Source: Sphingobacterium lactis
GTDB lineage: Bacteria; Bacteroidota; Bacteroidia; Sphingobacteriales; Sphingobacteriaceae
Length of the DNA: 64,000 nucleotides
Assembly: GCF_011046555.1 (NCBI RefSeq)
Contig: NZ_CP049246.1
Location: forward strand, 3,844,001-3,908,000
Direction of reading: 5' to 3'
This document shows, piece by piece, positions 17,743 to 27,136 of the stretch. How positions within the stretch are numbered: the stretch's first letter is position 1; each line of letters begins with the position of its first letter. The notes under the pieces were generated by a model. That model was not told the origin of the DNA, ran no database searches, and worked only from the letters and a program-made list of their open reading frames with translations. Position numbers and translations under genes: made by a program.

Positions 17743-18591
17743 ATGAAACACCTCTTGTCCCTGCTATTTTTTTGCGCCATGTTTCCTTTTTCTTCATCTG
17801 CACAAGAGAACGAATCCCAGTTCAAACAGCAGTTCATCTATGCGATGACATTTCAGATGGATAGCTTGGATAGCAAAAAGCAAACGGAAACCATGGAGCT
17901 ATTAACAAACGGGAGCCACAGTGTTTTCCAATCACTGGAGAAGGGATTTCGGGATTCGGTGAATTTGGTGAAACGCAAGGAGAAGGCGGATTATGACGTC
18001 CGCAATGACGCTTCTTTTCGGGGCAAGTTAAAGCCGATCAATTCATTGTACAGTATTTTCAGGACCGACAACCATTTCCGGGTATTGGATGCGTTTTCGC
18101 TGGGCATGCGATCGGACAATTACCAATATTACGAGGAAGAGATCGTGCTTGACTGGAAACTCACCGGTAAGCAGGATAGCCTCTTGGGGCTTCCAGTACA
18201 GCAGGCAACAACTGAATTTGGCGGCCGGACGTGGGAAGCATGGTTCACACCGGAAATCCCTATCGGTGCAGGTCCTTACAAGTTCCACGGCCTACCCGGA
18301 CTGATCGTAAAAATCAAGGATAGCCAGGATTTCTGGACATTCACCCTTACCGACATGAAACAAGATATCAATCGGCAGGTTGCTTTGCCCACTGGTTTAC
18401 CGAAAACAGTCGCAAAGACCGATAAATTGGCATTTTTCAAAGGACGAAACGATTACTTCCTGAACAGGACGATCATTGATGAAGCTGCAGGCAATATTAT
18501 CGTGGGCACACCGGAAGGCCGACAACAGTCCATCGATTGGGATAAGAAATATGCAAAGTCACAGAACAATTGGATCGAAAAATTCCAATAG
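17743..18591 (+). CDS. GLPGLI family secreted protein
   Basis: A 282-residue protein with an N-terminal signal peptide (MKHLLSLLFFCAMFPFSSSAQ) and the defining motif GPYKFHGLPGLIVKI about two thirds along. The family is restricted to Bacteroidota and its function is not established. The gene lies 6 bp before a large receptor-like outer-membrane protein gene, the usual arrangement for this family, so the product is likely a periplasmic or surface partner of that barrel. Length fits the family (about 250-300). Confidence 0.88.
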   Translation: MKHLLSLLFFCAMFPFSSSAQENESQFKQQFIYAMTFQMDSLDSKKQTETMELLTNGSHSVFQSLEKGFRDSVNLVKRKEKADYDVRNDASFRGKLKPINSLYSIFRTDNHFRVLDAFSLGMRSDNYQYYEEEIVLDWKLTGKQDSLLGLPVQQATTEFGGRTWEAWFTPEIPIGAGPYKFHGLPGLIVKIKDSQDFWTFTLTDMKQDINRQVALPTGLPKTVAKTDKLAFFKGRNDYFLNRTIIDEAAGNIIVGTPEGRQQSIDWDKKYAKSQNNWIEKFQ

Positions 18592-18597
18592 CGACTT

Positions 18598-21243
18598 ATG
18601 CGCATCTTCCTTGGCTTCTTGATCCTATTCTTCCTTTCCTTGCCTACCTTTGCACAGGTACAGGTTTCGGGGCGAATTTTGGACCTGGACCAGAAACCAA
18701 TTTCCAATGTATCCATCTCCTATAAAAAGATTGGACAATCGGCCATCCTGGGTTATAGCAGGAGCGGTGCCGATGGAAGCTTCAGCTTGACCCTAGCAGC
18801 ATCAGGAGTGGACTCCGTCATCCTGGACCTGAACCACCTGAGCTATAAACGGCGGACCCTAACCATCCCGAACCGCAGCGCAACGTATGCTTATATGCTC
18901 GAACCGGGGGATGAGCGCCTCAAGGAAATCGTGGTCACCAATAGGCCGATTAGCCAACGCAAGGATACGCTCATCTATCAGGTCGGCGCTTTCACCAATC
19001 GGCAGGACCGCGTGATCGCGGATATCATCCGGAAATTGCCGGGCATCGAAATGAATGGCAATCAAATTCTCTATCAGGGCAAGCCCATCCAGAAGTTTAA
19101 GGTCAACAACCTGGACCTGATGGAAGGCCGGTACAACATGATCACGAACAACCTGCCTGCGGACGCGGTAAAAAATGTGGAGGTCATCGAAAATGACCAA
19201 CCCATTCGCATATTGGACAGCATCGAATTCTCCGACCGGGCGACCATCAACCTGGAGTTGAAGGAATTTACCACGACAGGAACTGGGAAAGTGGGCCTGG
19301 GCGCCAGCCATTTCCTATGGAACCTCAATCTGACGCCCATGACCTTCGGCAAGAAGATGCAGATGCTCAATTCCATACAGACCAATAACATCGGACATAA
19401 TGTGGCGTCGGATCTCCAGCCATTCTACAGTGGATCCGGAATGGTCAGTAGAAATCCAGAATTTGGGGACGGCCCTGAATTCATCCATGTCCAGGAAGTC
19501 TCCACACCAGGTTTTGATGAGAAAAAATGGCTGAACAACAAAATTTTCCTCGCCAGCTCCAACATCCTCAGAAAATTCACGAATGAAGTGGAACTGAAAG
19601 CCAATCTATCGTATTACGACGATAGCCAACGGCAACAGGGCTATACCTCCACCTACCTCTACACCGCGGATGAGACGCTGCATCTGACCGAAGATGTGGA
19701 TAACCGGTTCCGTATCAATGCTTTTGACGGGGGGCTCCTGGTGGAAAAAAATGCAAAGCAGATTTTTCTGCGGAACAGCCTGCGCTATAGGAAACACTGG
19801 AACAGCGATCGTGGGAACCTGATCTTCAATGCTGACCAAACAATACAACAGCAGAAAGCGCATACCGATGAGGCCCTCCAGAATGACCTGAACATTGCCC
19901 GATTGTTCGGCAAACAAATGGTCAACTTCAATTCCTCCATTCGTTATCAAAGGACTCCGCAGCGCTTGACCGTGACGCCAGGACAATTCGAGGACCTGAT
20001 CAATAATGGAAATCCCTATGCAGGGCTCACCCAACGGGTTGATTACACCGGATTCCGCTGGAACAACGGCATTCAGCTCAGCCGTGCGGTAGGCTCCTGG
20101 CGATTTACTCCCGGCGTTGAAGTCAACTATGAAAAAAGCAGCCTGAACACGGACATAACCACCGCGACATCTACTGGAAACCAAGCGTTGGAGAAACCCT
20201 ATATCAATGACATGGACAACAACAGGCTGCATGCTGTCGCCAACCTGGGCATCCAACGCAACTCCGACCGTTGGAAATTCTCCATGGCCCTGCCTTACAA
20301 TTTCTATGCGTTTGACCTCCAGCAACAGGGAATGAACGTATTGGAAAAGGAAACCCAACACACGTTCAATCCATCGGTGAACCTTAATTTCCTGTTGAAC
20401 AGCAACCATGATTTCGCGGCAACCGCATCACGAAAGACCAACTTCGCGGGATTCGACAATCTCTATTCTGGCTATCTGCTCACCCAATACCGCAACCTAC
20501 AGCGGTATGACGCCCGTATTCTGCGTACGATAAACAATGCTTTCAACCTGCAATACAACGTTAAGAACCCACTGAAAGCACGATTTGCCTCCCTGGGTTA
20601 TGCTTTTACGCTGGCAGAGCGGGACCACACCTTTGCCGCCCAATTGGATGCACTGGGAAGGTCGACCACGACCATCCTTAACCAAGATGGCCAAAACCTA
20701 CGCCATCAGTTCCAGATTTATGGATCCACCTTTATACGACCACTGAAAACCATACTCAAGCTCTACGGTAACCTTGGCTGGGGCGTTGCAGATTATTACA
20801 TCAATGGGGAGTACGCAAAATTCAGGGATCAATCCCAAGCAGGAACCTTTGAATTGGTCAGCACCTTCAGTTCAGCTGTGAACACCTCGTATAAGGCTAC
20901 CGTCGGGAATATCCGCAACAGCATGGCCGGAGGTATGACAAACCATATCTTTTACCACAATCATTTCCTGCATTTGGCCTTCGCACCGGGCGAAACCCAC
21001 ATCTTCAGTATCAGTCCTAGTTTATATGACAACAATACCGAAAGCCAACGGAATCAATTCTTTTTGGATGCCAATTACAGGTATCGGATTAAAAAATGGA
21101 AAACGGATATTGACGTGAGTTTTCAGAATATCCTGAACAACAACAGCTACCTACGGCAATTCAATAGCACGTATGAGTTGATCCAATCTTCGTTTACCTT
21201 ACGTCCGCGGCAGATCCTTATTTCCACGAGCTTTAAATTCTAA
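18598..21243 (+). CDS. TonB-dependent-receptor-like outer-membrane protein (GLPGLI partner)
   Basis: An 881-residue protein with signal peptide (1-19), a carboxypeptidase-like regulatory domain (about 21-95), a plug-like region (IADIIRKLPGIEMNGNQILY, NNLPADAVKNVEVIEN) and a long beta-rich barrel ending in FTLRPRQILISTSFKF with a terminal Phe. It belongs to the barrel group typically encoded with GLPGLI proteins rather than with SusD. The ligand is unknown. It overlaps nothing and ends the operon; the 134 bp that follow show no clear terminator. Confidence 0.85.
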   Translation: MRIFLGFLILFFLSLPTFAQVQVSGRILDLDQKPISNVSISYKKIGQSAILGYSRSGADGSFSLTLAASGVDSVILDLNHLSYKRRTLTIPNRSATYAYMLEPGDERLKEIVVTNRPISQRKDTLIYQVGAFTNRQDRVIADIIRKLPGIEMNGNQILYQGKPIQKFKVNNLDLMEGRYNMITNNLPADAVKNVEVIENDQPIRILDSIEFSDRATINLELKEFTTTGTGKVGLGASHFLWNLNLTPMTFGKKMQMLNSIQTNNIGHNVASDLQPFYSGSGMVSRNPEFGDGPEFIHVQEVSTPGFDEKKWLNNKIFLASSNILRKFTNEVELKANLSYYDDSQRQQGYTSTYLYTADETLHLTEDVDNRFRINAFDGGLLVEKNAKQIFLRNSLRYRKHWNSDRGNLIFNADQTIQQQKAHTDEALQNDLNIARLFGKQMVNFNSSIRYQRTPQRLTVTPGQFEDLINNGNPYAGLTQRVDYTGFRWNNGIQLSRAVGSWRFTPGVEVNYEKSSLNTDITTATSTGNQALEKPYINDMDNNRLHAVANLGIQRNSDRWKFSMALPYNFYAFDLQQQGMNVLEKETQHTFNPSVNLNFLLNSNHDFAATASRKTNFAGFDNLYSGYLLTQYRNLQRYDARILRTINNAFNLQYNVKNPLKARFASLGYAFTLAERDHTFAAQLDALGRSTTTILNQDGQNLRHQFQIYGSTFIRPLKTILKLYGNLGWGVADYYINGEYAKFRDQSQAGTFELVSTFSSAVNTSYKATVGNIRNSMAGGMTNHIFYHNHFLHLAFAPGETHIFSISPSLYDNNTESQRNQFFLDANYRYRIKKWKTDIDVSFQNILNNNSYLRQFNSTYELIQSSFTLRPRQILISTSFKF

Positions 21244-21377
21244 TGGCCAAAGTTTATTATGGGATAGCACAGTCTATGTTTCATATTAAATTAAGGTAAA
21301 TTTTAAGGAATTGAAGGCGTTCCCCTACCATTTTCCCCTGCAAATAGCTATTTTTAAATTATTCAAACGATATACAC

Positions 21378-21821
21378 ATGGAGAACACGATCTTTTACGA
21401 AGGCCAAGTTTTATAGTCACAGATAGATGCCAATGTACACTTGCGCCACTCCGCCTATGCGGATTTCTGTGCGCAGGCACGCAGTAATATGCTGAATAAA
21501 ATGGGGCTTTCCCTAGAGGAATTCAATCGCCGCAAGATCGGTCCTATTCTGTTCCGGGAGGAGCTCAGCTATTTCCGTGAGATCGGATTGGATGAACGCA
21601 TTACGGTGACGGTTCAGATCACGAAATTCAATACCGTGAATTCGCGGTTTTCCTTCCGTCATGAGATATTCAAGGAGAATGGTGTCCGTGCGGCATTGGT
21701 AACTGTAGATGGGGCTTGGATGAACATCGTGGAACGCAAGCTGACACCGATACCGGAGGAATGGAAAGATTATGTGGCCAAAATTCCAAAGGCTGAGGAT
21801 TATATCGAAGTTTCGGAATAA
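21378..21821 (+). pseudogene. Acyl-CoA thioesterase (hotdog fold) interrupted by in-frame TAG
   Basis: Starting at ATG 21378 the frame reads MENTIFYEGQVL, stop TAG (21414-21416), then SQIDANVHLRHSAYADF and an uninterrupted thioesterase to TAA at 21821. Family members have Trp at the interrupted position (VLWSQID), so one base change (TGG to TAG) explains the break. The stop precedes the conserved Asp of SQIDAN, expected to be catalytic. A restart at TTG 21441 would give 126 residues but lose that Asp and the first strand. It is probably a recent pseudogene, a sequencing error or a read-through case. Everything downstream is intact. Confidence 0.8.
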
Positions 21822-21881
21822 GGCCGGTAGAGGTTCCGAATTTTCTTTGTTTTCAGGGATTTTTAAAACCGCATTATTCCC

Positions 21882-21889
21882 TATCTTTG
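21882..21889 (+). promoter_or_regulatory. -7 element of rsmI, 4 nt before the ATG
   Basis: TATCTTTG is an exact TAnnTTTG match. The start codon follows after 4 nt, so the transcript would begin at or next to the ATG, as in a leaderless mRNA. Confidence 0.5.
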
Positions 21890-21893
21890 AGCT

Positions 21894-22559
21894 ATGTTAT
21901 ATATAGTCCCTACCCCTATCGGTAATTTGGAGGATATGACCTTTCGCGCCATCAATGTGCTGAAAGCTGTGGATATCATCCTAGCGGAGGATACCCGAAC
22001 CAGTGCGCCGATGCTGAAGCACTTTGGCATCGACAAGAAGGTATTTGCCCACCATCAGCATAATGAGCACAAAGCGGTTCAGGAAATCATCCGTTTGCTG
22101 AAGGAAGGCAATGACATCGCCCTGATATCCGATGCAGGTACACCGGCCATATCCGACCCTGGATTCCTGTTGGTACGCGAAGCCATCAAAGAAGGGTTGG
22201 ATGTACAGTGTTTACCTGGAGCGACAGCCTTTGTCCCGGCCTTGGTCAACTCAGGCCTTCCGAACGACAGGTTCTGTTTCGAGGGATTCCTGCCCGTCAA
22301 AAAAGGACGGCAGACCCGATTGAAATCACTCGCCGAGGAAAAAAGGACCATGATATTCTACGAATCGCCACACCGTCTGCTGAAATCACTGGAGGAATTC
22401 ATTCAGGTTTTCGGAGCAGACAGGCAGGCTTCCGTATCGCGGGAGATCAGTAAGATGTTCGAAGAAACGGTGCGGGGCACCCTGGAAGAATTAAAACTGC
22501 ACTTCGAAACCCACCCTATCAAGGGCGAGTTCGTGTGCTGCGTGGCCGGACAGCCATAA
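21894..22559 (+). CDS. rsmI: 16S rRNA 2'-O-ribose C1402 methyltransferase
   Basis: A 221-residue tetrapyrrole-methylase-fold enzyme that uses S-adenosylmethionine to methylate C1402 of 16S rRNA in the decoding centre. Signature segments are LYIVPTPIGNLEDMTFRA at the N-terminus, LAEDTRTSAPMLKHF, ALISDAGTPAISDPG and LPGATAFVPALV. It is shorter than the E. coli enzyme (286) and lacks the C-terminal extension, which is normal in Bacteroidota. It starts a run of four same-strand genes (PH/SHOCT protein, lnt, cysteine desulfurase). Confidence 0.96.
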   Translation: MLYIVPTPIGNLEDMTFRAINVLKAVDIILAEDTRTSAPMLKHFGIDKKVFAHHQHNEHKAVQEIIRLLKEGNDIALISDAGTPAISDPGFLLVREAIKEGLDVQCLPGATAFVPALVNSGLPNDRFCFEGFLPVKKGRQTRLKSLAEEKRTMIFYESPHRLLKSLEEFIQVFGADRQASVSREISKMFEETVRGTLEELKLHFETHPIKGEFVCCVAGQP

Positions 22560-22586
22560 TACACCATCAACTTTAAATCCGAATCA

Positions 22587-23384
22587 ATGGAAAATTATCA
22601 AATCGACAAATACGTTCAAGATGGGCAGGATCCTAAAGTCGTGGAGAAGATCCACGGAAAGATCCTCGATATGATGACTCCCGGTGAGTCCGTGAATTAT
22701 ATCGCCGTGCAGAAAAAGCCGGCCGTAACCCTATTGCCGGACAGCATTACCGTCAGCAATAAACGCCTTTTTCTCTGTGAATTCACCAAACTGGGACTGG
22801 CTACCAATTTCGAGATCTTCAGTTGGCAGGACATCAAGGATATTGCCTTCAAGGAAGAGATCTTCGGTTCCAAGGTGACGGTTATCCCGTTCACCGGAGA
22901 AAACCTAACCATCGATTACATCCCTAAGATCCAGGCGCGCAAGCTTTATCAATTGATCAAGGCGGCCTTGGACAATTTGCAGAACCAGAAATCGGAAGCA
23001 AAAGAAAGCAAGATCGTCATCGAGAACAAGCCTGTATACAGCAATCCGGATCCGATCAAGGAGAAACCTATCGTGGAGGAAAAACGAGAAACTCCGGTTC
23101 AGGAAACGCCACGTTTTACGGAAAGACCAAGCCTGAACGACAGTTTTGCGCAGAACAATCCGAAGACTGAGGAGCCCAAACCGAGTATCTTCGGTACGCC
23201 TACATCTACACCATCATCGGAACCGAACAGGCCAAACCCTGCGCCTGTTCCAGCAACAAGTAAGGTGGAGGATGAGGATGAAATCACAGCGAAATTAAAG
23301 AAACTGAAAAGTCTTTACGACAAACAATTGATTACCCAGGCTGAATACGAAAGCAAGAAGGCGGAAGTCCTCAGCAAACTGTAA
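22587..23384 (+). CDS. PH-domain-like and SHOCT-domain protein
   Basis: A 265-residue cytoplasmic protein without signal peptide. Residues about 20-130 form a bacterial PH-like domain (LLPDSITVSNKRLFLCEF, FSWQDIKDIAF). A proline- and glutamate-rich linker follows (about 140-230), and the C-terminal 35 residues (KLKKLKSLYDKQLITQAEYE) form a SHOCT helical pair. Function is unknown; such proteins are thought to act as oligomerisation or binding modules. It lies between rsmI (27 bp) and lnt (5 bp). Confidence 0.75.
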   Translation: MENYQIDKYVQDGQDPKVVEKIHGKILDMMTPGESVNYIAVQKKPAVTLLPDSITVSNKRLFLCEFTKLGLATNFEIFSWQDIKDIAFKEEIFGSKVTVIPFTGENLTIDYIPKIQARKLYQLIKAALDNLQNQKSEAKESKIVIENKPVYSNPDPIKEKPIVEEKRETPVQETPRFTERPSLNDSFAQNNPKTEEPKPSIFGTPTSTPSSEPNRPNPAPVPATSKVEDEDEITAKLKKLKSLYDKQLITQAEYESKKAEVLSKL

Positions 23385-23389
23385 GTGCA

Positions 23390-25021
23390 ATGAGAAATAA
23401 TTACCTATTGGCAATAGGCAGCGCCGTACTGTTATGGCTTGCCTGGCCGCCAATACCCTATACAAGCGTCCTTTTATTCGTCGCTTTCGTCCCGCTATTG
23501 ATTGCCGTGGAGCAGGTTATCCGTGGAGATTACAAAAACAAGGGGCGTAAGATCTTCGGGCTGGCCTTCCTGACGGGTGTCATCTGGAATACGGCATCCA
23601 TCTATTGGGTATACAATTCCATGAATGCCGTCCTCAATGCATTTGCCTCCCTGATGATCGCGCTGATTCCTTTTACATTAGCGCCATTACTGATGGCCCT
23701 GGCATTCAGGGGCTATTACCAAATGCGCAAGCGCAACAACATCCTACTGAGTTTCATGGGTTTGATTTCCTTTTGGATAGCCTATGAGTTCCTGCACCAA
23801 TCTTGGGAATTGGCTTTTCCATGGATGACCTTGGGGAACGGCTTCGCCAATTTCCACCAATTGATCCAGTGGTATAGCGTCACGGGCGTATATGGGGGTA
23901 CGGTATGGATCTGGATTGCCAACGTACTGATCTTTCTTTGGTACTGGCAGAAAAGGGAAAAGATCCAAGTATACCGTCAATCCGTTCTGCTTGGCATTAT
24001 TGCGGCATGGATCGTCCTACCGGCTGGTATTTCTATCCTGCAGTATCAATCCTATGAGGAGCATGTGAATCCTTCGGAAATCGTGACGGTGCAACCCAAT
24101 ATCGATCCTTACGGAAAGTGGGGAAGCATTACTCCGGAGCAGCAATTGAAGACCCTAACGGACCTATCCCAGAAGGTCGCCAAATTGAATACGGAGTTTT
24201 TTATCTGGCCAGAAACGGCCATATCAGGAAGCAACGGCATCAATGAGGAGGAATTCCGGGATTACCCACAGTATTATAAACTATTGGAATTTCTGGAGCC
24301 GTACCATAACGGCAATATCCTTTCAGGAATTGAGAGTTACGTCATCTACAATGATCAGCGGACTACCACTGCACGGGAGGTCGGCAATATGTTCTACGAC
24401 AGTTTCAATGCTGCTGTATTGGTTGACGGAAGTAGCAAGCTGCAGTTCTACCACAAATCCAAATTGGTTCCGGGCGTGGAAAAGCTGCCTTTCGGGGAAG
24501 CCCTTGCTGTGATGAAACCGCTGTTCCAGCATTTCGGAGGCACGACCGGTGGCTACGGAAGTCAGGATGAAGCCTCTGTTTTCTACTCGGCGAGTGGCAT
24601 AGGTGCCGCACCGGTGATCTGCTACGAATCGATCTGGGGGAATTATGTTGCGTCCTACATCCGTAAAGGTGCGCAGTTCATTGCCGTGATTACCAATGAT
24701 GGCTGGTGGGGAAATACTTCCGGAAAGGACCAGCACCTGATGTACGCGAAATTACGGGCTATTGAGAATCGCCGTTGGGTGGTTCGTTCGGCCAATACCG
24801 GTATATCGGCCTTTATCAACCAAAAAGGTGATATCGTGCAAAAAAGCAGTTGGTGGGTGCCAACAGCGCTGTCGCAGGAAATCAATCTGAACGAAAACCT
24901 TACTTTCTATACAAAATATAGTGATTTAATCGTCTATTTAAGCTTCGTAACAAGTTTACTTTCAATCGGTTTGATCGTGGTCAGAAAAAAGAAAATTAGT
25001 AAGATTTCTCCTACTGATTAA
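23390..25021 (+). CDS. lnt: Apolipoprotein N-acyltransferase
   Basis: A 543-residue inner-membrane enzyme that adds the third acyl chain to lipoproteins. An N-terminal membrane domain of several helices (about 1-225) is followed by a nitrilase-type domain with the catalytic triad segments FIWPETAI (Glu), YHKSKLVPGVEKLPF (Lys) and GAAPVICYESIWG (Cys), and a C-terminal helix (about 510-532). Length is normal. It starts 5 bp after the SHOCT gene. Many lipoproteins in this window depend on it. Confidence 0.95.
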   Translation: MRNNYLLAIGSAVLLWLAWPPIPYTSVLLFVAFVPLLIAVEQVIRGDYKNKGRKIFGLAFLTGVIWNTASIYWVYNSMNAVLNAFASLMIALIPFTLAPLLMALAFRGYYQMRKRNNILLSFMGLISFWIAYEFLHQSWELAFPWMTLGNGFANFHQLIQWYSVTGVYGGTVWIWIANVLIFLWYWQKREKIQVYRQSVLLGIIAAWIVLPAGISILQYQSYEEHVNPSEIVTVQPNIDPYGKWGSITPEQQLKTLTDLSQKVAKLNTEFFIWPETAISGSNGINEEEFRDYPQYYKLLEFLEPYHNGNILSGIESYVIYNDQRTTTAREVGNMFYDSFNAAVLVDGSSKLQFYHKSKLVPGVEKLPFGEALAVMKPLFQHFGGTTGGYGSQDEASVFYSASGIGAAPVICYESIWGNYVASYIRKGAQFIAVITNDGWWGNTSGKDQHLMYAKLRAIENRRWVVRSANTGISAFINQKGDIVQKSSWWVPTALSQEINLNENLTFYTKYSDLIVYLSFVTSLLSIGLIVVRKKKISKISPTD

Positions 25022-25022
25022 T

Positions 25023-25030
25023 TATATTTG
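25023..25030 (+). promoter_or_regulatory. -7 element of the cysteine desulfurase gene, 5 nt before the ATG
   Basis: TATATTTG is an exact TAnnTTTG match in the 14-bp gap after lnt. With 5 nt to the start codon the mRNA would be leaderless. The gene may also be read from the upstream operon. Confidence 0.4.
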
Positions 25031-25035
25031 CCGCC

Positions 25036-26169
25036 ATGCAAGTTTATTTTGATAATGCCGCCACCACCGCCTTGGATAAGGAAGTTATCGAGGTTATGGT
25101 GAAGATGTTGAACGAGAATTTTGGAAATCCCTCGTCCATCCACGCCCACGGGCGTGAAATGAAGACCATCGTTGAGAAAGCGAGACGGTCTGTTGCCAAG
25201 TTATTGAACGCTTCCCCATCCGAGATTTTCTTTACTTCAGGTGGTACGGAAGCCGATAATATGGCTATTGTACGCGCCATCGAGGCCTATAACATTACAC
25301 ATGCGATCAGTTCACCTTTGGAGCATCACGCTGTCCTTCATACGTTGGAGGAGTTGGAAAAAGCGGGTAAGATCCATCTGGACCTTCTTCGTGTGGATGC
25401 CAAAGGAAATGTCGATATGGCGCATTTGGAAGAATTGCTTTCCAAGAACCCGAAGACTTTTGTTTCCCTGATGCATGCCAACAACGAGCTGGGCAACCTG
25501 ACCGACATCAAGAAAGTCAGCGAGCTTTGTGAGCAATATGGTGGTGTTTTCCATTCGGACACGGTACAGACCATGGGACACTATGCCCATGACCTGAGTG
25601 ACCTGAAGATCGACTTCATCACGGGTGCTGCGCACAAATTCCATGGCCCTAAAGGCGTTGGATTCCTGTACATCAACAGCCGGAACAAGATCAAACCTTT
25701 GATCTATGGCGGTGCGCAGGAACGCAATATGCGCGGAGGTACAGAAAACGTATATGGCATCGTCGGTTTGGCGAAAGCGTTGGAAATCGCTTACGAAGAA
25801 ATGAAAGAGCACCAGGAGTACATCCAATCGCTTAAAGATTACATGAAGGAGCAATTGACGCTAAACATCCCTGATGTGAAGTTTAACGGTGAGGTAGATG
25901 CGGACAAAGCCCTTTACACGGTCTTGAATGTGTCCCTGCCATGTACCCAAATGGGCGATATGTTGTTGTTCAACCTGGACATCAAAGGCGTATCGGCGTC
26001 CGGAGGTAGTGCGTGTAGCTCAGGTTCTGACATCGGCTCCCATGTCCTGGCCGGAATCGGTGCTGACCCTTCCCGTCCATCGGTGCGTTTCTCGTTCTGT
26101 AAACACAATACAAAAGAAGAAATTGACTTTGTTGTTGCGACCCTAAAAGAGATCTGCAACCATAAATAA
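25036..26169 (+). CDS. Cysteine desulfurase (NifS/IscS family)
   Basis: A 377-residue PLP enzyme that takes sulfur from cysteine for Fe-S clusters and tRNA thiolation. Visible signatures are YFDNAATTALD at the N-terminus, FTSGGTEADN, the PLP lysine in GAAHKFHGPKG and the persulfide cysteine loop SGGSACSSGSD. Group I (NifS/IscS-like) is indicated by the loop and by length. No scaffold gene is adjacent, so which pathway it serves is open. A terminator follows directly. Confidence 0.94.
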   Translation: MQVYFDNAATTALDKEVIEVMVKMLNENFGNPSSIHAHGREMKTIVEKARRSVAKLLNASPSEIFFTSGGTEADNMAIVRAIEAYNITHAISSPLEHHAVLHTLEELEKAGKIHLDLLRVDAKGNVDMAHLEELLSKNPKTFVSLMHANNELGNLTDIKKVSELCEQYGGVFHSDTVQTMGHYAHDLSDLKIDFITGAAHKFHGPKGVGFLYINSRNKIKPLIYGGAQERNMRGGTENVYGIVGLAKALEIAYEEMKEHQEYIQSLKDYMKEQLTLNIPDVKFNGEVDADKALYTVLNVSLPCTQMGDMLLFNLDIKGVSASGGSACSSGSDIGSHVLAGIGADPSRPSVRFSFCKHNTKEEIDFVVATLKEICNHK

Positions 26170-26190
26170 GCTAAAATGAAAACATAAAAT

Positions 26191-26224
26191 AAGGGAGATC
26201 GCTAATAGCAGTCTCCCTTTTTAT
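26191..26224 (+). terminator. Intrinsic terminator after the cysteine desulfurase gene
   Basis: An 8-bp stem (26191-26198 with 26212-26219) followed by TTTTT. The A-rich left flank may let it also act on the convergent lipoprotein gene. Confidence 0.75.
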
Positions 26225-26244
26225 TATACTATGAAATTAATGGA

Positions 26245-26835
26245 TTACCTTCTGAGCTTGATATCGATAAACTCTCCATTGGAGTCGTAACGGATATGCA
26301 GGTTATCATCCGTTAAATTTAAGATCTGAAAGCCGACCTCATAATTGGTATCCTCATCCTCGGTCAAATAGAGCATACCATTGGCTGCATCCAACCGATA
26401 AGGCAATTCTTCCTTATCCACGCCTCCATCCGTATCTGTCCTAGCTGTACATTCATTATCATACGTGGTGGCCTTAAAATAATCCTTGGTTTCCAGAATC
26501 ACCTTATCGCTCACACGGAATTCAAGCTTGAAGTGGTCCAATCGTTGTTCGAATTGCTCCATCTTCGTTGAACAGCTTCCACTTCTGGATTCATACTTCA
26601 ACAGCACCCCAATCTGATTCACTCCCGAGAAATCCTTCGGATTGCTCACACCTTCCTGATAGAAATCATTGCTGTAATATTCATACGCATTCCATTTCCC
26701 TAAAATCTGTACCTCTGCACGCTTTTCATCGTACTCTCCCTCCGCTTCTTCAATCAGGTCATCCAATAAACCTGAACAACTTCCGGCAAACAATAGCATG
26801 ATCGGAAGTAGCATTAATAATAATTTCGTTTTCAT
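26245..26835 (-). CDS. Lipocalin-like lipoprotein, hypothetical
   Basis: A 196-residue protein with a type II signal peptide (LLPIMLLFAGSC, lipobox Cys at about residue 20). After an acidic linker, VQILGKWNAYEYYSND resembles the start of lipocalin-like domains of Bacteroidota lipoproteins, and the rest alternates in a beta-barrel pattern, ending NLHIRYDSNGEFIDIKLRR. Ligand and function are unknown. It stands alone; a TAATTTTG -7 element is at 26858-26865 on the minus strand, 22 nt upstream of the start. Confidence 0.65.
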   Translation of the reverse strand: MKTKLLLMLLPIMLLFAGSCSGLLDDLIEEAEGEYDEKRAEVQILGKWNAYEYYSNDFYQEGVSNPKDFSGVNQIGVLLKYESRSGSCSTKMEQFEQRLDHFKLEFRVSDKVILETKDYFKATTYDNECTARTDTDGGVDKEELPYRLDAANGMLYLTEDEDTNYEVGFQILNLTDDNLHIRYDSNGEFIDIKLRR

Positions 26836-26857
26836 CGTTAATATTTTTGGTTTATAC

Positions 26858-26865
26858 CAAAATTA
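26858..26865 (-). promoter_or_regulatory. -7 element of the lipocalin-like lipoprotein gene
   Basis: Reads TAATTTTG on the minus strand, an exact consensus match. No -33 TTG at the usual spacing. Confidence 0.4.
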
Positions 26866-26927
26866 CCCAGGATGGGTAACGTATGAAATACCTTGATGTA
26901 GGTATATTGGTTTCAGATTTGAGTATT

Positions 26928-27136
26928 GAGATGTGAGATATGAGATAGAAAGGGGGTTACCTATATGGTAGGATGGAGTGCAAAAATAGAGCAAAGATTT
27001 TGTTGCGTGTAAAAATTCTTGATTGCATCTTTTTCATTTCACCAAATCTTATGAGTTTCCGCTAAAGTTAAAGAGTATTAAAAATAAAAAGCGATCATTC
27101 GTCGCTTAATATCTCAAATCTCACATCTCACATCTC
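26928..27136. repeat. Inverted pair of gagatnt heptamer arrays flanking a gene-free spacer
   Basis: 26928-26946 (gagatgtgagatatgagat) and the reverse complement of 27111-27136 share the same heptamer pattern and form an imperfect inverted repeat about 165 bp apart. The right arm reaches the stop codon of the NlpE-like gene. The spacer holds no ORF. It could be a folded transcript end or a degenerate small element. Confidence 0.5.

Noticed and set aside
14695..21243. Classical polysaccharide utilisation locus
   Set aside because: No SusD homolog or glycoside hydrolase accompanies the receptors; phytase and GLPGLI neighbours indicate other substrates.
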